The notes: generated by a model from the letters alone, not told the origin. A stretch of 64,000 nucleotides of DNA from Mycolicibacterium arabiense (GCF_010731815.2 NZ_AP022593.1:1798001-1862000); one strand, 5' to 3'. Counted from the first letter of the stretch, positions 9,753 through 18,921 are shown. Translations and numbers: made by a program.

Positions 9753-10556
9753 ATGCTCACACTGTTGGCAGCGGCGATCCTCGTCGTCGTAGTGACGACT
9801 GCGGTCGTCGTGAAGCTGTTGGCGCGGCGTCGCGCACCGGACCCTGGTTGGTTCCTCGACAGCACCCGGGCCGCAGGTGCTCTCACGGTGATCGGCACGA
9901 TGTTTGCGGTGCTGCTTGCCTTCACCATCTTCTACGCGCTGCAGAACTATCAGCGCGCCCGCGACGGCGGCACCATGGAGGCCATCTCCGTCACCGAACT
10001 GCACAACGTGGCAGACGTCCTCGAGGGGCACGACGGCACGCGCCTGCACGGTGGCCTGATCTGCTATTCGCGCGCCGTGGTCGCCGACGAGTGGCCCGCG
10101 ATGGAGCGCGGGGAATCCTCCGCTGCGGTGCAGGGCTGGGTCGACACGATGGTGACGGACTTCGCGGCGATCACTCCGACCAATGCTAAGCAGGAGGCAG
10201 CGTACAGCCAGTGGTTCGACCAGCAGGCGCAGCGGCGCGACGGCCGCCGTGCCCGCGCCGCCGAGGCCGCACCCTCGGTGCCGATGCCGCTATGGATCGT
10301 CCTCGGCATCGGCGCGACCTCCATCCTCACCTACATGTGCGTGCAGGCCGACCGCCGCGAGGGTGCCGTGGTCCAGGCGTTGCCCATTGCGTTCGTCTCG
10401 GCCCTCGTGACGTCGGCAATGCTCGTCGTGGGGTTCCTCGACCATCCCTACGACGACTGGTCGGGCAGCATCGAGCCCGCTCAAATGCGGGTGACGCTGC
10501 AGCTCATCGACGACGGCCACGACGCACCATGCGACGCAAGGGGAATGCCGACGTAA
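9753..10556 (+). CDS. DUF4239/bestrophin-like membrane protein
   Basis: Membrane protein of about 267 residues. Two N-terminal helices (LTLLAAAILVVVVTTAVVVKLL, then VIGTMFAVLLAFTIFYAL) precede a soluble middle with an EAISVTELHNVADVL segment. Two C-terminal helices (MPLWIVLGIGATSILTYMCV and LPIAFVSALVTSAMLVVGFLDHPYDDWSG) follow. This arrangement is that of DUF4239, a bestrophin-like family of unknown role. I prefer the ATG at 9753 because it starts directly at the first helix; an in-frame start at 9663 would add 30 residues. The gene converges on the SDR gene with 15 bp between stops. Confidence 0.7.
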   Translation: MLTLLAAAILVVVVTTAVVVKLLARRRAPDPGWFLDSTRAAGALTVIGTMFAVLLAFTIFYALQNYQRARDGGTMEAISVTELHNVADVLEGHDGTRLHGGLICYSRAVVADEWPAMERGESSAAVQGWVDTMVTDFAAITPTNAKQEAAYSQWFDQQAQRRDGRRARAAEAAPSVPMPLWIVLGIGATSILTYMCVQADRREGAVVQALPIAFVSALVTSAMLVVGFLDHPYDDWSGSIEPAQMRVTLQLIDDGHDAPCDARGMPT

Positions 10557-10571
10557 CGCCTCGCGTCGTGG

Positions 10572-11327
10572 CTACTGGGCGGTGTAACCGCCGTCGACGT
10601 TGATCGTCGTCCCCGTGACGTACGCGGCGTCGTCCGAGAGCAGGTACACGACGGCCGCCGCGACGTCCTCGGGTACGGCGACGCGCCCCAACGGTATTCG
10701 CGAGACCACGTCGCGCGCGGTCCGTTCGGGGTCCTCGGAGCCCGAGAGCCAGGCGTCGTAGAGCGGAGTCGCCGTCATCCCCGGCGCCACCTCGTTGACC
10801 CGGATGCCCCTCGGAGCGAGCTCCACGGCAGCCGAGAGCGTGAAGGCGTGCACTGCGCCCTTGGACGCCGCGTAGACGGCCATCTCCGGCACTCCCGCAT
10901 AGGCCAGCCGGGACGTCACGTTGACGATCGACCCGCCGTCCCGAGGCATGGCCAGTACCGCGGCCCGTGTCATCGCGATGGTGCCGAACGCGTTGACCTC
11001 GAACACCTTTCGCACGTCGTCCATCGAGACGGCCCCGAGCGGTCCGGTGTGGTCGAGCGCCGCGTTGTTCACCACTCCGTCGACGGCGCCGAACGACGCG
11101 ACGCAGGCGCCGAACACCTCGTCGGCCGCGGCCGGGTCGGTGAGGTCCGCGGCGACGAAGTGGGCGCGGTCACCCAATGCCTCGACCAGCGCCCGCCCCC
11201 TGTCGACGTCGCGGCCGGTCGCCACGACGCAGGCGCCGTCGGCGTGCAGTCGAACCGCGGTCGTCCAGCCGATTCCCGAGGTGGCGCCGGTGACTACGAC
11301 GGACTTGCCGTCGAGTCGCGCGGTCAC
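10572..11327 (-). CDS. SDR-family oxidoreductase
   Basis: Classical short-chain dehydrogenase, 251 residues, NAD(P)-dependent. Features seen: VVVTGATSGIG nucleotide-binding motif at the N-terminus, VNNAAL (NNAG equivalent), catalytic YAASKGAVHAF with Tyr and Lys, and the C-terminal GTTINVDGGYTAQ ending. The GTG start at 11327 overlaps the TGA of the IclR gene, so the two are cotranscribed and translationally coupled. It probably oxidises or reduces an intermediate of the pathway encoded divergently from 12238. The substrate is not predictable. Confidence 0.85.
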   Translation of the reverse strand: MTARLDGKSVVVTGATSGIGWTTAVRLHADGACVVATGRDVDRGRALVEALGDRAHFVAADLTDPAAADEVFGACVASFGAVDGVVNNAALDHTGPLGAVSMDDVRKVFEVNAFGTIAMTRAAVLAMPRDGGSIVNVTSRLAYAGVPEMAVYAASKGAVHAFTLSAAVELAPRGIRVNEVAPGMTATPLYDAWLSGSEDPERTARDVVSRIPLGRVAVPEDVAAAVVYLLSDDAAYVTGTTINVDGGYTAQ

Positions 11328-12097
11328 GGGAGTTTGGCCGCGATCTCGCGTGCTGCTGCGATCACCTGGGTGCCGGCGTGTTCCAGGTTCTCCGGGGTCA
11401 GCCGGTGGGTCAGGAAGCTGATGCTCAGCGCGTACCGAGAGGGTTCGCCGTTGGAGGTCGGCACGGCCGCGGCCACGCACGTCAGTTCTTCGGCCGCCTC
11501 CTCCCGGTCGACGGCGAAGCCGTGCTCCCGGATGTCCTTGATCTCGGCCGCCATCTTCTTCATCGACGTGATCGTGTGCGTGGTCAACTCCGGCAGTCCG
11601 GCCGAGGCCACGATGTCGCGCCATACGCTGTCGGGCATGGTCGCCAGCAGCGCCTTGCCCAACGCAGACGCGTGCCAGGGGTCGGTCTGCCCGACGTCAC
11701 TGACCTTCTTCACCGCTCGCCTTCCTTCGACCACGTCGAGGATGACCACGTTGCGGTCCTTGTGCGCGGCGAAGTTGACCGTCTCGTTGAACTCGTTCAC
11801 CAGGCGCTCCATCGTGGGGACCACCGCGTCGGAGGGCACCTGGTTCGAGAAGGCCCGTTGCCCGAGTCGGAAGATCTCCCAGCCCAGCCGGTACTGGTTG
11901 GCGTTGAAGCGTTCGACGTAGCCGAGCGACGACAGAGAGTTTAGATAGCGCAGCACGGTCGCCTCGTTCAGCTCTGTGCGCCTTGCTATTTCGGTCAGAT
12001 TTCCCACCTCGGAATCGGCCACGGCGGTGAGGATCCTCGCCGTGCGCTCGACGCCGATGAGGGTCGAGGGCTTCTCCGAGACCGATGCTGTTTTCAC
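11324..12097 (-). CDS. IclR-family transcriptional regulator
   Basis: Regulator of 257 residues. The N-terminal winged helix-turn-helix (NLTEIARRTELNEATVLRYLNSLSSLGYVER, about residues 33-64) precedes the IclR effector domain. The latter contains ASALGKALLATMPD and a late EAAEELTCVAAAVPTSNGEP segment. It reads divergently from the catabolic operon at 12238. A perfect TTCACTCAGTGAA palindrome overlaps its own GTG start and a second copy lies before the divergent operon, so it very likely controls both. The ligand is probably a pathway substrate or intermediate. Confidence 0.9.
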   Translation of the reverse strand: MKTASVSEKPSTLIGVERTARILTAVADSEVGNLTEIARRTELNEATVLRYLNSLSSLGYVERFNANQYRLGWEIFRLGQRAFSNQVPSDAVVPTMERLVNEFNETVNFAAHKDRNVVILDVVEGRRAVKKVSDVGQTDPWHASALGKALLATMPDSVWRDIVASAGLPELTTHTITSMKKMAAEIKDIREHGFAVDREEAAEELTCVAAAVPTSNGEPSRYALSISFLTHRLTPENLEHAGTQVIAAAREIAAKLP

Positions 12098-12105
12098 TCA
12101 GTGAA
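12093..12105. promoter_or_regulatory. Putative IclR operator 1
   Basis: TTCACTCAGTGAA is a perfect 13-bp palindrome overlapping the GTG start of the IclR gene. A near-identical copy is at 12187-12199. The position would allow autorepression. Confidence 0.55.
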
Positions 12106-12138
12106 GGTTACCAGTACCCAGTGATTCGTCCGTTCCTG

Positions 12139-12167
12139 TTGACAGGCGGGTCGGCGCATCTTAGATT
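12139..12167 (+). promoter_or_regulatory. Promoter for the 12.2-kb catabolic operon
   Basis: TTGACA at 12139-12144 and TAGATT at 12162-12167 are separated by 17 bp, giving a good sigma-A-type promoter on the plus strand. Operator 2 lies 20 bp downstream of the -10. Confidence 0.5.
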
Positions 12168-12186
12168 TCATCCAGCGCAGTTAGTT

Positions 12187-12199
12187 ATCACTCAGTGAA
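12187..12199. promoter_or_regulatory. Putative IclR operator 2
   Basis: ATCACTCAGTGAA repeats operator 1 with one mismatch, at the same helical-motif size, 94 bp away, just downstream of the plus-strand promoter. Two matching sites flanking the divergent region fit control by the adjacent IclR protein. Confidence 0.55.
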
Positions 12200-12237
12200 A
12201 AACGGATCAGCGCAGTCCGTTCCTCGAAGGAGACGCG

Positions 12238-13200
12238 ATGCCCACCGCAGCCGAAAGCCGTACCTCCAAGGTCGATGGAGCCAGCATCCTGGCCTCACAA
12301 GATCTGTTGACGGCCGACGACTACGCCCTCACCCCGTCTGCGAAGGCGTTCGGCGACGGCGGGAAGTACCGACTGGAAATCTCTGGTGTCGAACGCCTCT
12401 CGACTCTCGAGGCCATGCTGGACGAAGCCGATGCGCAAGGCGTCTTCATCCACCGCGTCATCGCCTTCGGCGGCGGCACCACACTGCTGACCACCAAGGA
12501 ACTGAGCGACGTCGCCGCCCTGGCTGCGGAGCGCGCCATCGAGCTGATCGCGGTGCCCGGCCCGCGCACCGGCTGGGACCTCGGCCGTCAGGCACTGAGC
12601 ACCGAGGGCCAGGCGGGAGGACGGCGCGTGCGCGGCCTCGACAACATCCGGTACCTGCTCGACGACTACCTCAGGATCTTCTCGACCGGCATTCGCGGCG
12701 TGCTGGTCTGGGACGAGGGCGTGCTCGACATCCTCAACAAAGCGCGCGACGCCGGCCACATCCCGGCCGATGCGAAGTTCAAGATCTCGGTCTACGCGGG
12801 ACATGCGAACCCGGCGTCCATCCGGATCCTGCAGGATCTCGGCGCCGACAGCGTCAACCCCGTCGGCGACCTGTCCCGGCCGATGCTCGCCGCGATCCGG
12901 AACTCGGTCGACGTCCCGCTCGACGTCTGGGCCGAGACCTTCGAGTCCTTCGGCGGGATGAACCGGCTCTGGGAGGCCGGCGACATCGCCCGCGTCGCAG
13001 GGCCGGTCTACTTCAAGATCGAGCCCGGCGAGTCCGAGGCCGTGATGTACAACGGCTGGGTCCGCCCCGAGTTCCACTCGGAGTTGGTGCGTCACAAAGT
13101 TCGTCACGCCGCGATCCTCAACGAGCTGGTGCACACCAGCGCCCCGGACGTGGCAGTGTCCCCCGCCCCGCGCACCGCTTCTCACGCGCTCACCAACTGA
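12238..13200 (+). CDS. U32-peptidase-like TIM-barrel protein of unknown reaction
   Basis: I do not recognise a specific enzyme. The 320-residue protein has barrel-like strand-helix repeats. The stretch from [20 protein letters not shown] through [18 protein letters not shown] to [16 protein letters not shown] resembles the core of collagenase-like U32 proteins. The rest of that family, including its usual C-terminal part, is absent. An AGGAGA ribosome site precedes the ATG. It leads an operon with an acylating aldehyde dehydrogenase and a hydroxy-oxoacid aldolase, so it may be a lyase or epimerase acting on the pathway substrate rather than a protease. That role is inference. Confidence 0.6.
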   Translation: MPTAAESRTSKVDGASILASQDLLTADDYALTPSAKAFGDGGKYRLEISGVERLSTLEAMLDEADAQGVFIHRVIAFGGGTTLLTTKELSDVAALAAERAIELIAVPGPRTGWDLGRQALSTEGQAGGRRVRGLDNIRYLLDDYLRIFSTGIRGVLVWDEGVLDILNKARDAGHIPADAKFKISVYAGHANPASIRILQDLGADSVNPVGDLSRPMLAAIRNSVDVPLDVWAETFESFGGMNRLWEAGDIARVAGPVYFKIEPGESEAVMYNGWVRPEFHSELVRHKVRHAAILNELVHTSAPDVAVSPAPRTASHALTN

Positions 13201-13228
13201 CCTACGAGGACCGGCGAACGGACGACGA

Positions 13229-14170
13229 GTGACTCGACGACATCTGGCCGCAATCATCGGCTCGGGCAACATCGGTACCGACCTGATGACGAAGCTGCGC
13301 CGCTCCACGGTGCTCGACATCGCGGCGATGGCGGGAATCGACCCCGCCAGTGACGGTCTCGCCCGCGCCTCGGCGCTCGACGTGGCCGTCACCGCCGGTG
13401 GCGTCGACGGGCTGCTGGAACTCGACGCCTTCAACGACGTCGAGGTGGTGTTCGACGCCACCAGTGCCAGTGCCCACCACGTCAACGACGCCGCGCTCGC
13501 CCGGTCCGGCAAGCGCGTCGTCGACCTGACGCCCGCTGCAATCGGCCCGTTCGTCGTGCCCGCGGTCAACATGTCCCGCGTCGCGGGGCACCGCAACCTC
13601 AACATGGTGACGTGCGGTGGCCAGGCCACCATTCCCGTCGTCGCCGCGATGGCCGGCGTCACCGAGGTGCACTACGCCGAGATCGTCGCGTCCATCTCGT
13701 CGCGGTCGGCGGGCCCGGGAACCCGCGCCAACATCGACGAATTCACCAGCACGACGGCACGCGCCATCGAAACCGTGGGCGGTGCTGCCCGCGGCAAGGC
13801 CATCATCGTGCTCAACCCGGCCGAGCCGCCGATGCTGATGCGCGACACCGTCGCTGCGCTGGTGTCTGCGACCGACGAGGACGCGGTCGAGTCGGCGGTC
13901 ACGGCGATGGTCGCCGACGTGGCGCGGTACGTGCCGGGATACCGCTTGGCGCAACGGGTCCGGATCTCCCCCGTCCCACAGGGTGACCCTCGGCGGCGGC
14001 TGGCCGGGGTCGCCGGTGACGGCGACCTGACCCAGGTGACGGTCTTCCTCGAAGTGGAGGGCGCCGCCGACTACCTCCCGGCGTATGCGGGGAATCTCGA
14101 CATCATGACCGCAGCGGCCGTTCGGGTGGGCGAACGACTCGTCACCATGACACCGGAGCCCGTCCGATGA
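13229..14170 (+). CDS. Acetaldehyde dehydrogenase (acylating), BphJ/MhpF-like
   Basis: NAD- and CoA-dependent aldehyde dehydrogenase, 313 residues, converting a short aldehyde to acyl-CoA. Seen: N-terminal [17 protein letters not shown] nucleotide site and [14 protein letters not shown] with the catalytic Cys at about residue 131. [23 protein letters not shown] is typical of the family, and the C-terminal part carries the aldolase contact surface. The GTG start is weakly supported by a ribosome site. It overlaps the aldolase gene by ATGA, as expected for a pair that channels aldehyde inside a heterotetramer. Chain-length preference is unknown, so acetaldehyde, propionaldehyde or glycolaldehyde are all possible. 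Confidence 0.9.
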   Translation: MTRRHLAAIIGSGNIGTDLMTKLRRSTVLDIAAMAGIDPASDGLARASALDVAVTAGGVDGLLELDAFNDVEVVFDATSASAHHVNDAALARSGKRVVDLTPAAIGPFVVPAVNMSRVAGHRNLNMVTCGGQATIPVVAAMAGVTEVHYAEIVASISSRSAGPGTRANIDEFTSTTARAIETVGGAARGKAIIVLNPAEPPMLMRDTVAALVSATDEDAVESAVTAMVADVARYVPGYRLAQRVRISPVPQGDPRRRLAGVAGDGDLTQVTVFLEVEGAADYLPAYAGNLDIMTAAAVRVGERLVTMTPEPVR

Positions 14171-15171
14171 CGACCGACGTGTACGTCCAGGACGTCACGC
14201 TGCGCGACGGCATGCACGCCGTCGGCCACTCGCTGCGCCTCGACGACGTCAGGCTCATCGCGAGAGCGCTCGATGCGGCGGGTGTCGCGGCGATCGAGGT
14301 GGCGCACGGCGACGGTCTCGCCGGAGGCAGCCTGACCTATGGCGCAGGCGCGCACGACGACGGAGCGTGGATCAGCGCGGCGGCCGAAGTCGTTCAGACC
14401 GCACGCCTGACAACGCTTCTCATTCCAGGGATCGGGACGCTCGACGACCTCCGCGCCGCCGTCGACCTCGGCGTGACCTCGGTACGGGTCGCCACCCACT
14501 GCACCGAGGCCGACATCGCCCGGCAGCACATCGGCACCGCCCGGGACCTCGGTCTCGACGTCGCAGGCTTCCTCATGATGTCGCACCTCAGTCCGCCCGA
14601 CCGTCTCGCCGAGCAGGCGAAGGTCATGGAGGACGCCGGTGCCCGCTGCGTCTACGTCACCGACTCGGGTGGCCGGCTGACCATGACCGGCGTCCGCGAC
14701 CGGGTGCGCGCCTACCGCGACGTGCTCGCACCGACGACGTCGATCGGGGTGCACGCCCACCACAACCTGGCACTGGGAGTGGCCAACTCACTCGTTGCCG
14801 TCGAGGAGGGCGCGCACCGGGTCGACGCATCGCTCACGGGTCTCGGTGCGGGAGCGGGCAACTGCCCGCTGGAGGCGTTCGTCGCGGTCGCCGAACTCAA
14901 CGGGTGGCGCCACGGTTGCGACCTGTACGCGCTGATGGACGCCGCCGACGACATCGTGCGGCCGCTGCAGCAGCGACCGGTCCGGGTGGACCGCGAAACG
15001 CTGACCCTGGGCTTCGCGGGCGTCTACTCCAGTTTCCTCCTGCACGCCGAGCGCATCGCCGCCGACGTGGGCATCGAGACCCGCGACCTGCTGGTCGAAG
15101 CCGGCCGCAGGTCGATGGTCGGCGGCCAGGAGGACCTGCTCCTCGACCTCGCTCTCGACATGAGGAGGTGA
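14167..15171 (+). CDS. 4-hydroxy-2-oxovalerate aldolase-like (BphI/MhpE type)
   Basis: Metal-dependent class II aldolase of the HMG-CoA-lyase-like superfamily, 334 residues, splitting a 4-hydroxy-2-oxoacid into pyruvate and an aldehyde. Visible landmarks: [15 protein letters not shown] with the catalytic Arg-Asp near the N-terminus, [11 protein letters not shown], and [13 protein letters not shown] supplying two metal-binding His residues. [21 protein letters not shown] follows. The usual meta-cleavage hydratase and decarboxylase partners are not in the neighbourhood, so the hydroxy-oxoacid must arise by another route. Coupled by ATGA to the dehydrogenase. Confidence 0.9.
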   Translation: MTTDVYVQDVTLRDGMHAVGHSLRLDDVRLIARALDAAGVAAIEVAHGDGLAGGSLTYGAGAHDDGAWISAAAEVVQTARLTTLLIPGIGTLDDLRAAVDLGVTSVRVATHCTEADIARQHIGTARDLGLDVAGFLMMSHLSPPDRLAEQAKVMEDAGARCVYVTDSGGRLTMTGVRDRVRAYRDVLAPTTSIGVHAHHNLALGVANSLVAVEEGAHRVDASLTGLGAGAGNCPLEAFVAVAELNGWRHGCDLYALMDAADDIVRPLQQRPVRVDRETLTLGFAGVYSSFLLHAERIAADVGIETRDLLVEAGRRSMVGGQEDLLLDLALDMRR

Positions 15172-15239
15172 GGGAGACCCCTAGCCGGGGCCTGGTCACC
15201 GCACCCTTCACACGCCCAAGACACGAGGAATGAACGACT

Positions 15240-16790
15240 ATGGAGAACGTCACTGCATCCTTGCCCCCGCGACGGCCGGCACCACCGGCCGTCGATCCGC
15301 CGCCGTCCGACACGTCGCCGCCTGCCGGGCGGCGCAACCATGGCCTGAGGGAGAACAGCCTCGGCGTGCCGAGCATCTTCTTCTACATCATCGCTGCGGC
15401 GTCGCCACTGACCGTCGTGGTCGCGCTCTACCCCATCATCATCGGCGCGGGCAACGGCGTCGGCATGCCCGGGGCCTTCGTCATCGCCGCGGTGGTGCTG
15501 ATGATCTTCGCCGTCGGATACGTCGCGATGAGCCGACACGTCACCAACGCAGGCGCCTTCTATGCCTACGTGACGCTCGGGCTCGGGCGGATCGCCGGGC
15601 TGGGATCGGCGTTCCTCGCGATCTTCGCCTACAACGCGATCCAAGCCGGCCTGTACGGCGGTTTCGGCTACTACGCCTCGGAGTTGATCAACCCTCGGCT
15701 CGGTGTCGAAATACCCTGGTGGGTCTACGCGTTCGGTGCCCTGGTGCTGTGTCTGGGCCTCGGCGTGCAAGGCGTGCACTCCGGCGCCAAGGTCCTCGGG
15801 GTGTTCATGACGCTCGAAGTCACCGTGATCACCATCCTCAGCGCGTTCAGCCTGTTCGGTGACGCCGTCCCCGTCTCGCAGTTCTCCTTCGAGCCGTTCG
15901 CGCCCAGCGTGGTGCTCGGCGGAGCACTTGGCGTCGCCCTGATGTTCGCGCACGCCTCGTTCATCGGCTTCGAGGGATCGGCGATCTACGGCGAGGAGGC
16001 ACGTGACCCGGCGCGCACCATCCCACGGGCGACGTACCTGTCCATCGCGTTCATGGGAGTCCTGTACGCGGTGTCGGGTTGGCTCATCATCAACGCGATG
16101 GGCATCGACAGGGTCGTCGGGATCGCCACCGAAACCGGGGGCAACTTCATCTTCGTGGCCAGCGACACCATTATCGGCCACAACATCTCGCTGCTCTTCC
16201 AGATCCTGATCGTCACCGCGACGTTCGCCGCAATCGTGACCTTCCACAACAACGTCGCCCGGTACATGTTCTCGCTCGGGAGACAGGGGCTGATCTGGAA
16301 GCCACTGGGGTGGACACTCCCCCGTCGCCAGACCCCGTGGGTCGCCGCGATCGCGCAGAGCGTATCCGTCGGCATCGTGATCGCCCTGTTCGCGCTCTTC
16401 GACCAGGATCCGTTCGCGACGCTGTTCACGTGGGCGACGGGCATCGGCACGGTCGGGGTGATTCTGTCGCAGCTCGTCGCGGGCGTCGCGATCTTCGCGT
16501 TCTTCCGCAGGTCGAACGTGGACAAGCGGCGATGGAACACCGTGATCGCCCCGCTGTTGGCGATCGTGGGGCTGGCCGGGTTCTTCGTCCTGACGCTCGA
16601 CAGTCTCGACGTCCTGCTCGGCGTCCAGGGCACGATGGCCGCGGTCATGCTGTCGCTGGTGTTCATCGCGTTCCTCGCGGGCGCGGCATATGGGCTCTAC
16701 CTGCGGTTCGTCGCACCGGCGCGGTACGAACTGGTCGGGCAGGCGCTCAACGAGCGCGACCTGGCCGAGCCCGCTTTGGAAGCCCAGTAG
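15240..16790 (+). CDS. APC-superfamily amino acid/amine permease
   Basis: Integral-membrane importer of the amino acid-polyamine-organocation superfamily, 516 residues with about 12 helices after a Pro-rich N-terminal tail. Helix 1 shows SIFFYIIAAASPLTVVVALYP with the unwound-helix small-residue pattern. FIGFEGSAIYGEEARDPARTIPRA, a strong APC signature, is near residue 245. A GAGGAA ribosome site stands 9 bp before the ATG. It lies 68 bp after the aldolase gene on the same strand and may be the uptake system for the IclR-controlled pathway, the TetR-controlled one that follows, or both. Substrate probably an amino acid or amine. Confidence 0.88.
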   Translation: MENVTASLPPRRPAPPAVDPPPSDTSPPAGRRNHGLRENSLGVPSIFFYIIAAASPLTVVVALYPIIIGAGNGVGMPGAFVIAAVVLMIFAVGYVAMSRHVTNAGAFYAYVTLGLGRIAGLGSAFLAIFAYNAIQAGLYGGFGYYASELINPRLGVEIPWWVYAFGALVLCLGLGVQGVHSGAKVLGVFMTLEVTVITILSAFSLFGDAVPVSQFSFEPFAPSVVLGGALGVALMFAHASFIGFEGSAIYGEEARDPARTIPRATYLSIAFMGVLYAVSGWLIINAMGIDRVVGIATETGGNFIFVASDTIIGHNISLLFQILIVTATFAAIVTFHNNVARYMFSLGRQGLIWKPLGWTLPRRQTPWVAAIAQSVSVGIVIALFALFDQDPFATLFTWATGIGTVGVILSQLVAGVAIFAFFRRSNVDKRRWNTVIAPLLAIVGLAGFFVLTLDSLDVLLGVQGTMAAVMLSLVFIAFLAGAAYGLYLRFVAPARYELVGQALNERDLAEPALEAQ

Positions 16791-16831
16791 CACCAACCTC
16801 TTTCACGATTCGCCGCGCGCCGACGCCCGAC

Positions 16832-16875
16832 GTTACGTACATTTGTCCGGAACGATGCGTACGAATGTTCTTAAC
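16832..16875. promoter_or_regulatory. 44-bp palindrome, putative TetR operator
   Basis: Left arm GTTACGTACATTTGTCCG (16832-16849) and right arm CGTACGAATGTTCTTAAC (16858-16875) match at 14 of 18 positions as an inverted repeat around an 8-bp centre. The site ends 12 bp before the ATG of the TetR gene, between the permease and that gene. This is an expected position for autorepression of the TetR-aldehyde dehydrogenase operon. Confidence 0.65.
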
Positions 16876-16887
16876 GAAGGAGTGGGC

Positions 16888-17487
16888 ATGGGTTCCGCAC
16901 CGCGGCGGGCACGTCGACACGACCCGGACAGAAAGGAGCGCATCGTGGCCTCGGCCCTGGACGTACTCGCCCGCGACGGCGTGGCCGGCATCACGCACCG
17001 GGCCGTGGCCACGGCCGCCGACGTGCCGTTGGGCTCGGTCACCTACCACTTCACCACGCTGGACGACCTCGTCCAGCACGCGTTCGAGGCGCACGTCGAC
17101 ACGTTGGCCAGCCGGTTCGAAGCACGCCTGGCGTCGTGCGGCGATGGTGACGACCTCATCGGGTGCATCGCCTCGGCGATCACCGACGACCTCGCGGGGC
17201 GTCCCAACGAACTCGCCGTCACCTACGAGCTGTACGGCGGCGCGGTGCGCAGACCCGAGATCAGGCGCCTGACCCAGCGCTGGATGGAACGCGCCGAGGA
17301 CGCCCTCGCGGAGCACTTCGACCGCACCACCGCGCGGCTCGTCGACGTCGTCGTCGAGGGCCTGATGGTGCACACGTCGATTGCGCAACAACCCATGTCC
17401 AAGAACGAAGTCCGCGCCCTGCTGACCATGGCGGCCGGCGGCGCACCCACCACCGACACCACAACCACCACCGAGGAGATCCCATGA
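16888..17487 (+). CDS. TetR-family transcriptional regulator
   Basis: Repressor of 199 residues. The N-terminal helix-turn-helix domain is clear (RKERIVASALDVLARDGVAGITHRAVATAADVPLGSVTYHFTTLDDLV, about residues 12-59). A C-terminal TetR_C-like ligand domain follows. Start at ATG 16888 chosen because GAAGGAG lies 6 bp upstream and the HTH begins normally; an upstream in-frame ATG at 16855 lies inside the palindrome. Its TGA overlaps the aldehyde dehydrogenase ATG, so it regulates its own operon, probably through the 44-bp palindrome. The ligand may be an amine or aldehyde. Confidence 0.9.
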   Translation: MGSAPRRARRHDPDRKERIVASALDVLARDGVAGITHRAVATAADVPLGSVTYHFTTLDDLVQHAFEAHVDTLASRFEARLASCGDGDDLIGCIASAITDDLAGRPNELAVTYELYGGAVRRPEIRRLTQRWMERAEDALAEHFDRTTARLVDVVVEGLMVHTSIAQQPMSKNEVRALLTMAAGGAPTTDTTTTTEEIP

Positions 17488-18920
17488 CCTTCCACACCAA
17501 GATGTTCATCGACGGCACCTGGACCGAGGCCGTCGACGGCGGCGTCGACCAGGTCAACGCCCCGACCACCGGAGCGGCATTCGCCGAGATCGCCCGCGGC
17601 GGTGCGGCAGACGTCGACCGCGCGGTCGCAGCCGCCGAGGCGGCCTTCCCCGATTGGGCGAGAACGCCCGTGGGAGAACGGGCTCGGGCATTCCTCACGC
17701 TCGCCGACCGCGTCGAGGCCGATCAGCGCACGCTCGCCGAAATCGAGTCGCGCAACGTGGGCAAGCCCATCGGCCTCGCGCTGGAGGAGATGGAGATGAT
17801 TCCCGATCACCTCCGGTTCTTCGCCGGCGGCGCCCGCACCATGGAGGGCCGGGCCGCAGCCGAGTTCGTCCGTGGCAAGACCAGCATCATCCGGCGCGAC
17901 CCGCTCGGCGTGGTCGGCTCGGTCGCCCCGTGGAACTACCCGCTGCTGATGGCGATCTGGAAGATCTCCCCCGCCCTGCTCACCGGAAACACCCTTGTGC
18001 TCAAGCCCTCCGAGCACACGCCCTACTCGGTGCTGCGGCTCGCCGAACTCGCCGAGGATCTCTTCCCCGCGGGTGTGTTCAACGTCGTCACCGGCGACGG
18101 CAAGGACGTCGGCGCCCGACTGGTCGCCCACCCGCGGGTGCGGATGTCGTCGCTCACCGGGTCGGTCGCGACGGGGCGGGCGCTGATGCACGCCTCCGCA
18201 GACTCGAACCTCAAGCGGCTGCACCTCGAACTCGGCGGCAAGGCACCGGTGCTGGTGTACTCCGACGCCGACGTTCCGCTGGCCGTCAACAAGATCATGG
18301 AGGGGGCGTTCTGCAACTCGGGCCAGGACTGCATGGCCGCGTCACGGCTGTACGTGCACGCCGACGTCCACGACGACTTGGTCGCCGGTCTCGAAAAGGC
18401 GGTCAAGGAACTCGATCTCGGCGACACCGCCGACGAGAACACCAGCATGGGGCCCGTCATCACCGCTGCCCACCGCGACCGGGTCGAGGGCTTCGTGGAG
18501 CGGGCCAAGGCCACCGGGCACACCGAACTGATCCAGGGCGACAACCCCGGCACCGGCTTCTACACCGCCCCCACCGTCGTCGTCGGCGCCCTCCAGGGCG
18601 ACGAGATCGTCAGCACCGAGGTATTCGGCCCCGTCACGTCCGTGACGCGGTTCGACGACGGCGACGACGTCATCGCCTGGGCGAACGACACCGAATACGG
18701 CCTTGCCGCATCGGTGTTCACCAACGACCTGTCGAAGGCCATGACCGCGTCGAGCGATCTCCAGTTCGGCACCGTGTGGATCAACGACCACCTGCCCGTC
18801 ACACCCGAGATGCCGCACGGCGGCTTCAAGCAGTCCGGCAACGGCAAGGACATGTCGGTCTACGCCCTCGAGGAGTACACCGAGGTCAAGCACGTGATGA
18901 TCAACCGCGAGATCGCCTGA
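17484..18920 (+). CDS. NAD-dependent aldehyde dehydrogenase, aminobutyraldehyde/betaine-aldehyde type
   Basis: Aldehyde dehydrogenase superfamily enzyme, 478 residues, oxidising an aldehyde to an acid. Seen: SVAPWNYPLLMAIWK and LKPSEHTPYS for cofactor binding, LELGGKAPV with the general base E249, GQDCMAASR with nucleophile C283, and EVFGPVTSV near the C-terminus. Overall wording is closest to gamma-aminobutyraldehyde and betaine-aldehyde dehydrogenases, which fits a neighbouring APC permease and amine catabolism. That specificity is a guess from pattern. Translationally coupled to the TetR gene and followed after 1 bp by a small gene. Confidence 0.9.
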   Translation: MTFHTKMFIDGTWTEAVDGGVDQVNAPTTGAAFAEIARGGAADVDRAVAAAEAAFPDWARTPVGERARAFLTLADRVEADQRTLAEIESRNVGKPIGLALEEMEMIPDHLRFFAGGARTMEGRAAAEFVRGKTSIIRRDPLGVVGSVAPWNYPLLMAIWKISPALLTGNTLVLKPSEHTPYSVLRLAELAEDLFPAGVFNVVTGDGKDVGARLVAHPRVRMSSLTGSVATGRALMHASADSNLKRLHLELGGKAPVLVYSDADVPLAVNKIMEGAFCNSGQDCMAASRLYVHADVHDDLVAGLEKAVKELDLGDTADENTSMGPVITAAHRDRVEGFVERAKATGHTELIQGDNPGTGFYTAPTVVVGALQGDEIVSTEVFGPVTSVTRFDDGDDVIAWANDTEYGLAASVFTNDLSKAMTASSDLQFGTVWINDHLPVTPEMPHGGFKQSGNGKDMSVYALEEYTEVKHVMINREIA

Positions 18921-18921
18921 C

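Noticed and set aside
11328..11624. N-terminal extension of the SDR into the IclR gene
   Set aside because: The extension is Arg/Gly-rich shadow sequence of the IclR frame; the SDR fold begins at the GTG that overlaps the IclR stop.
15024..16796. 590-codon minus-strand frame opposite the permease
   Set aside because: Composition is Asp/Glu/His/Arg-rich low complexity typical of an antisense shadow; the permease on the plus strand has clear family motifs.
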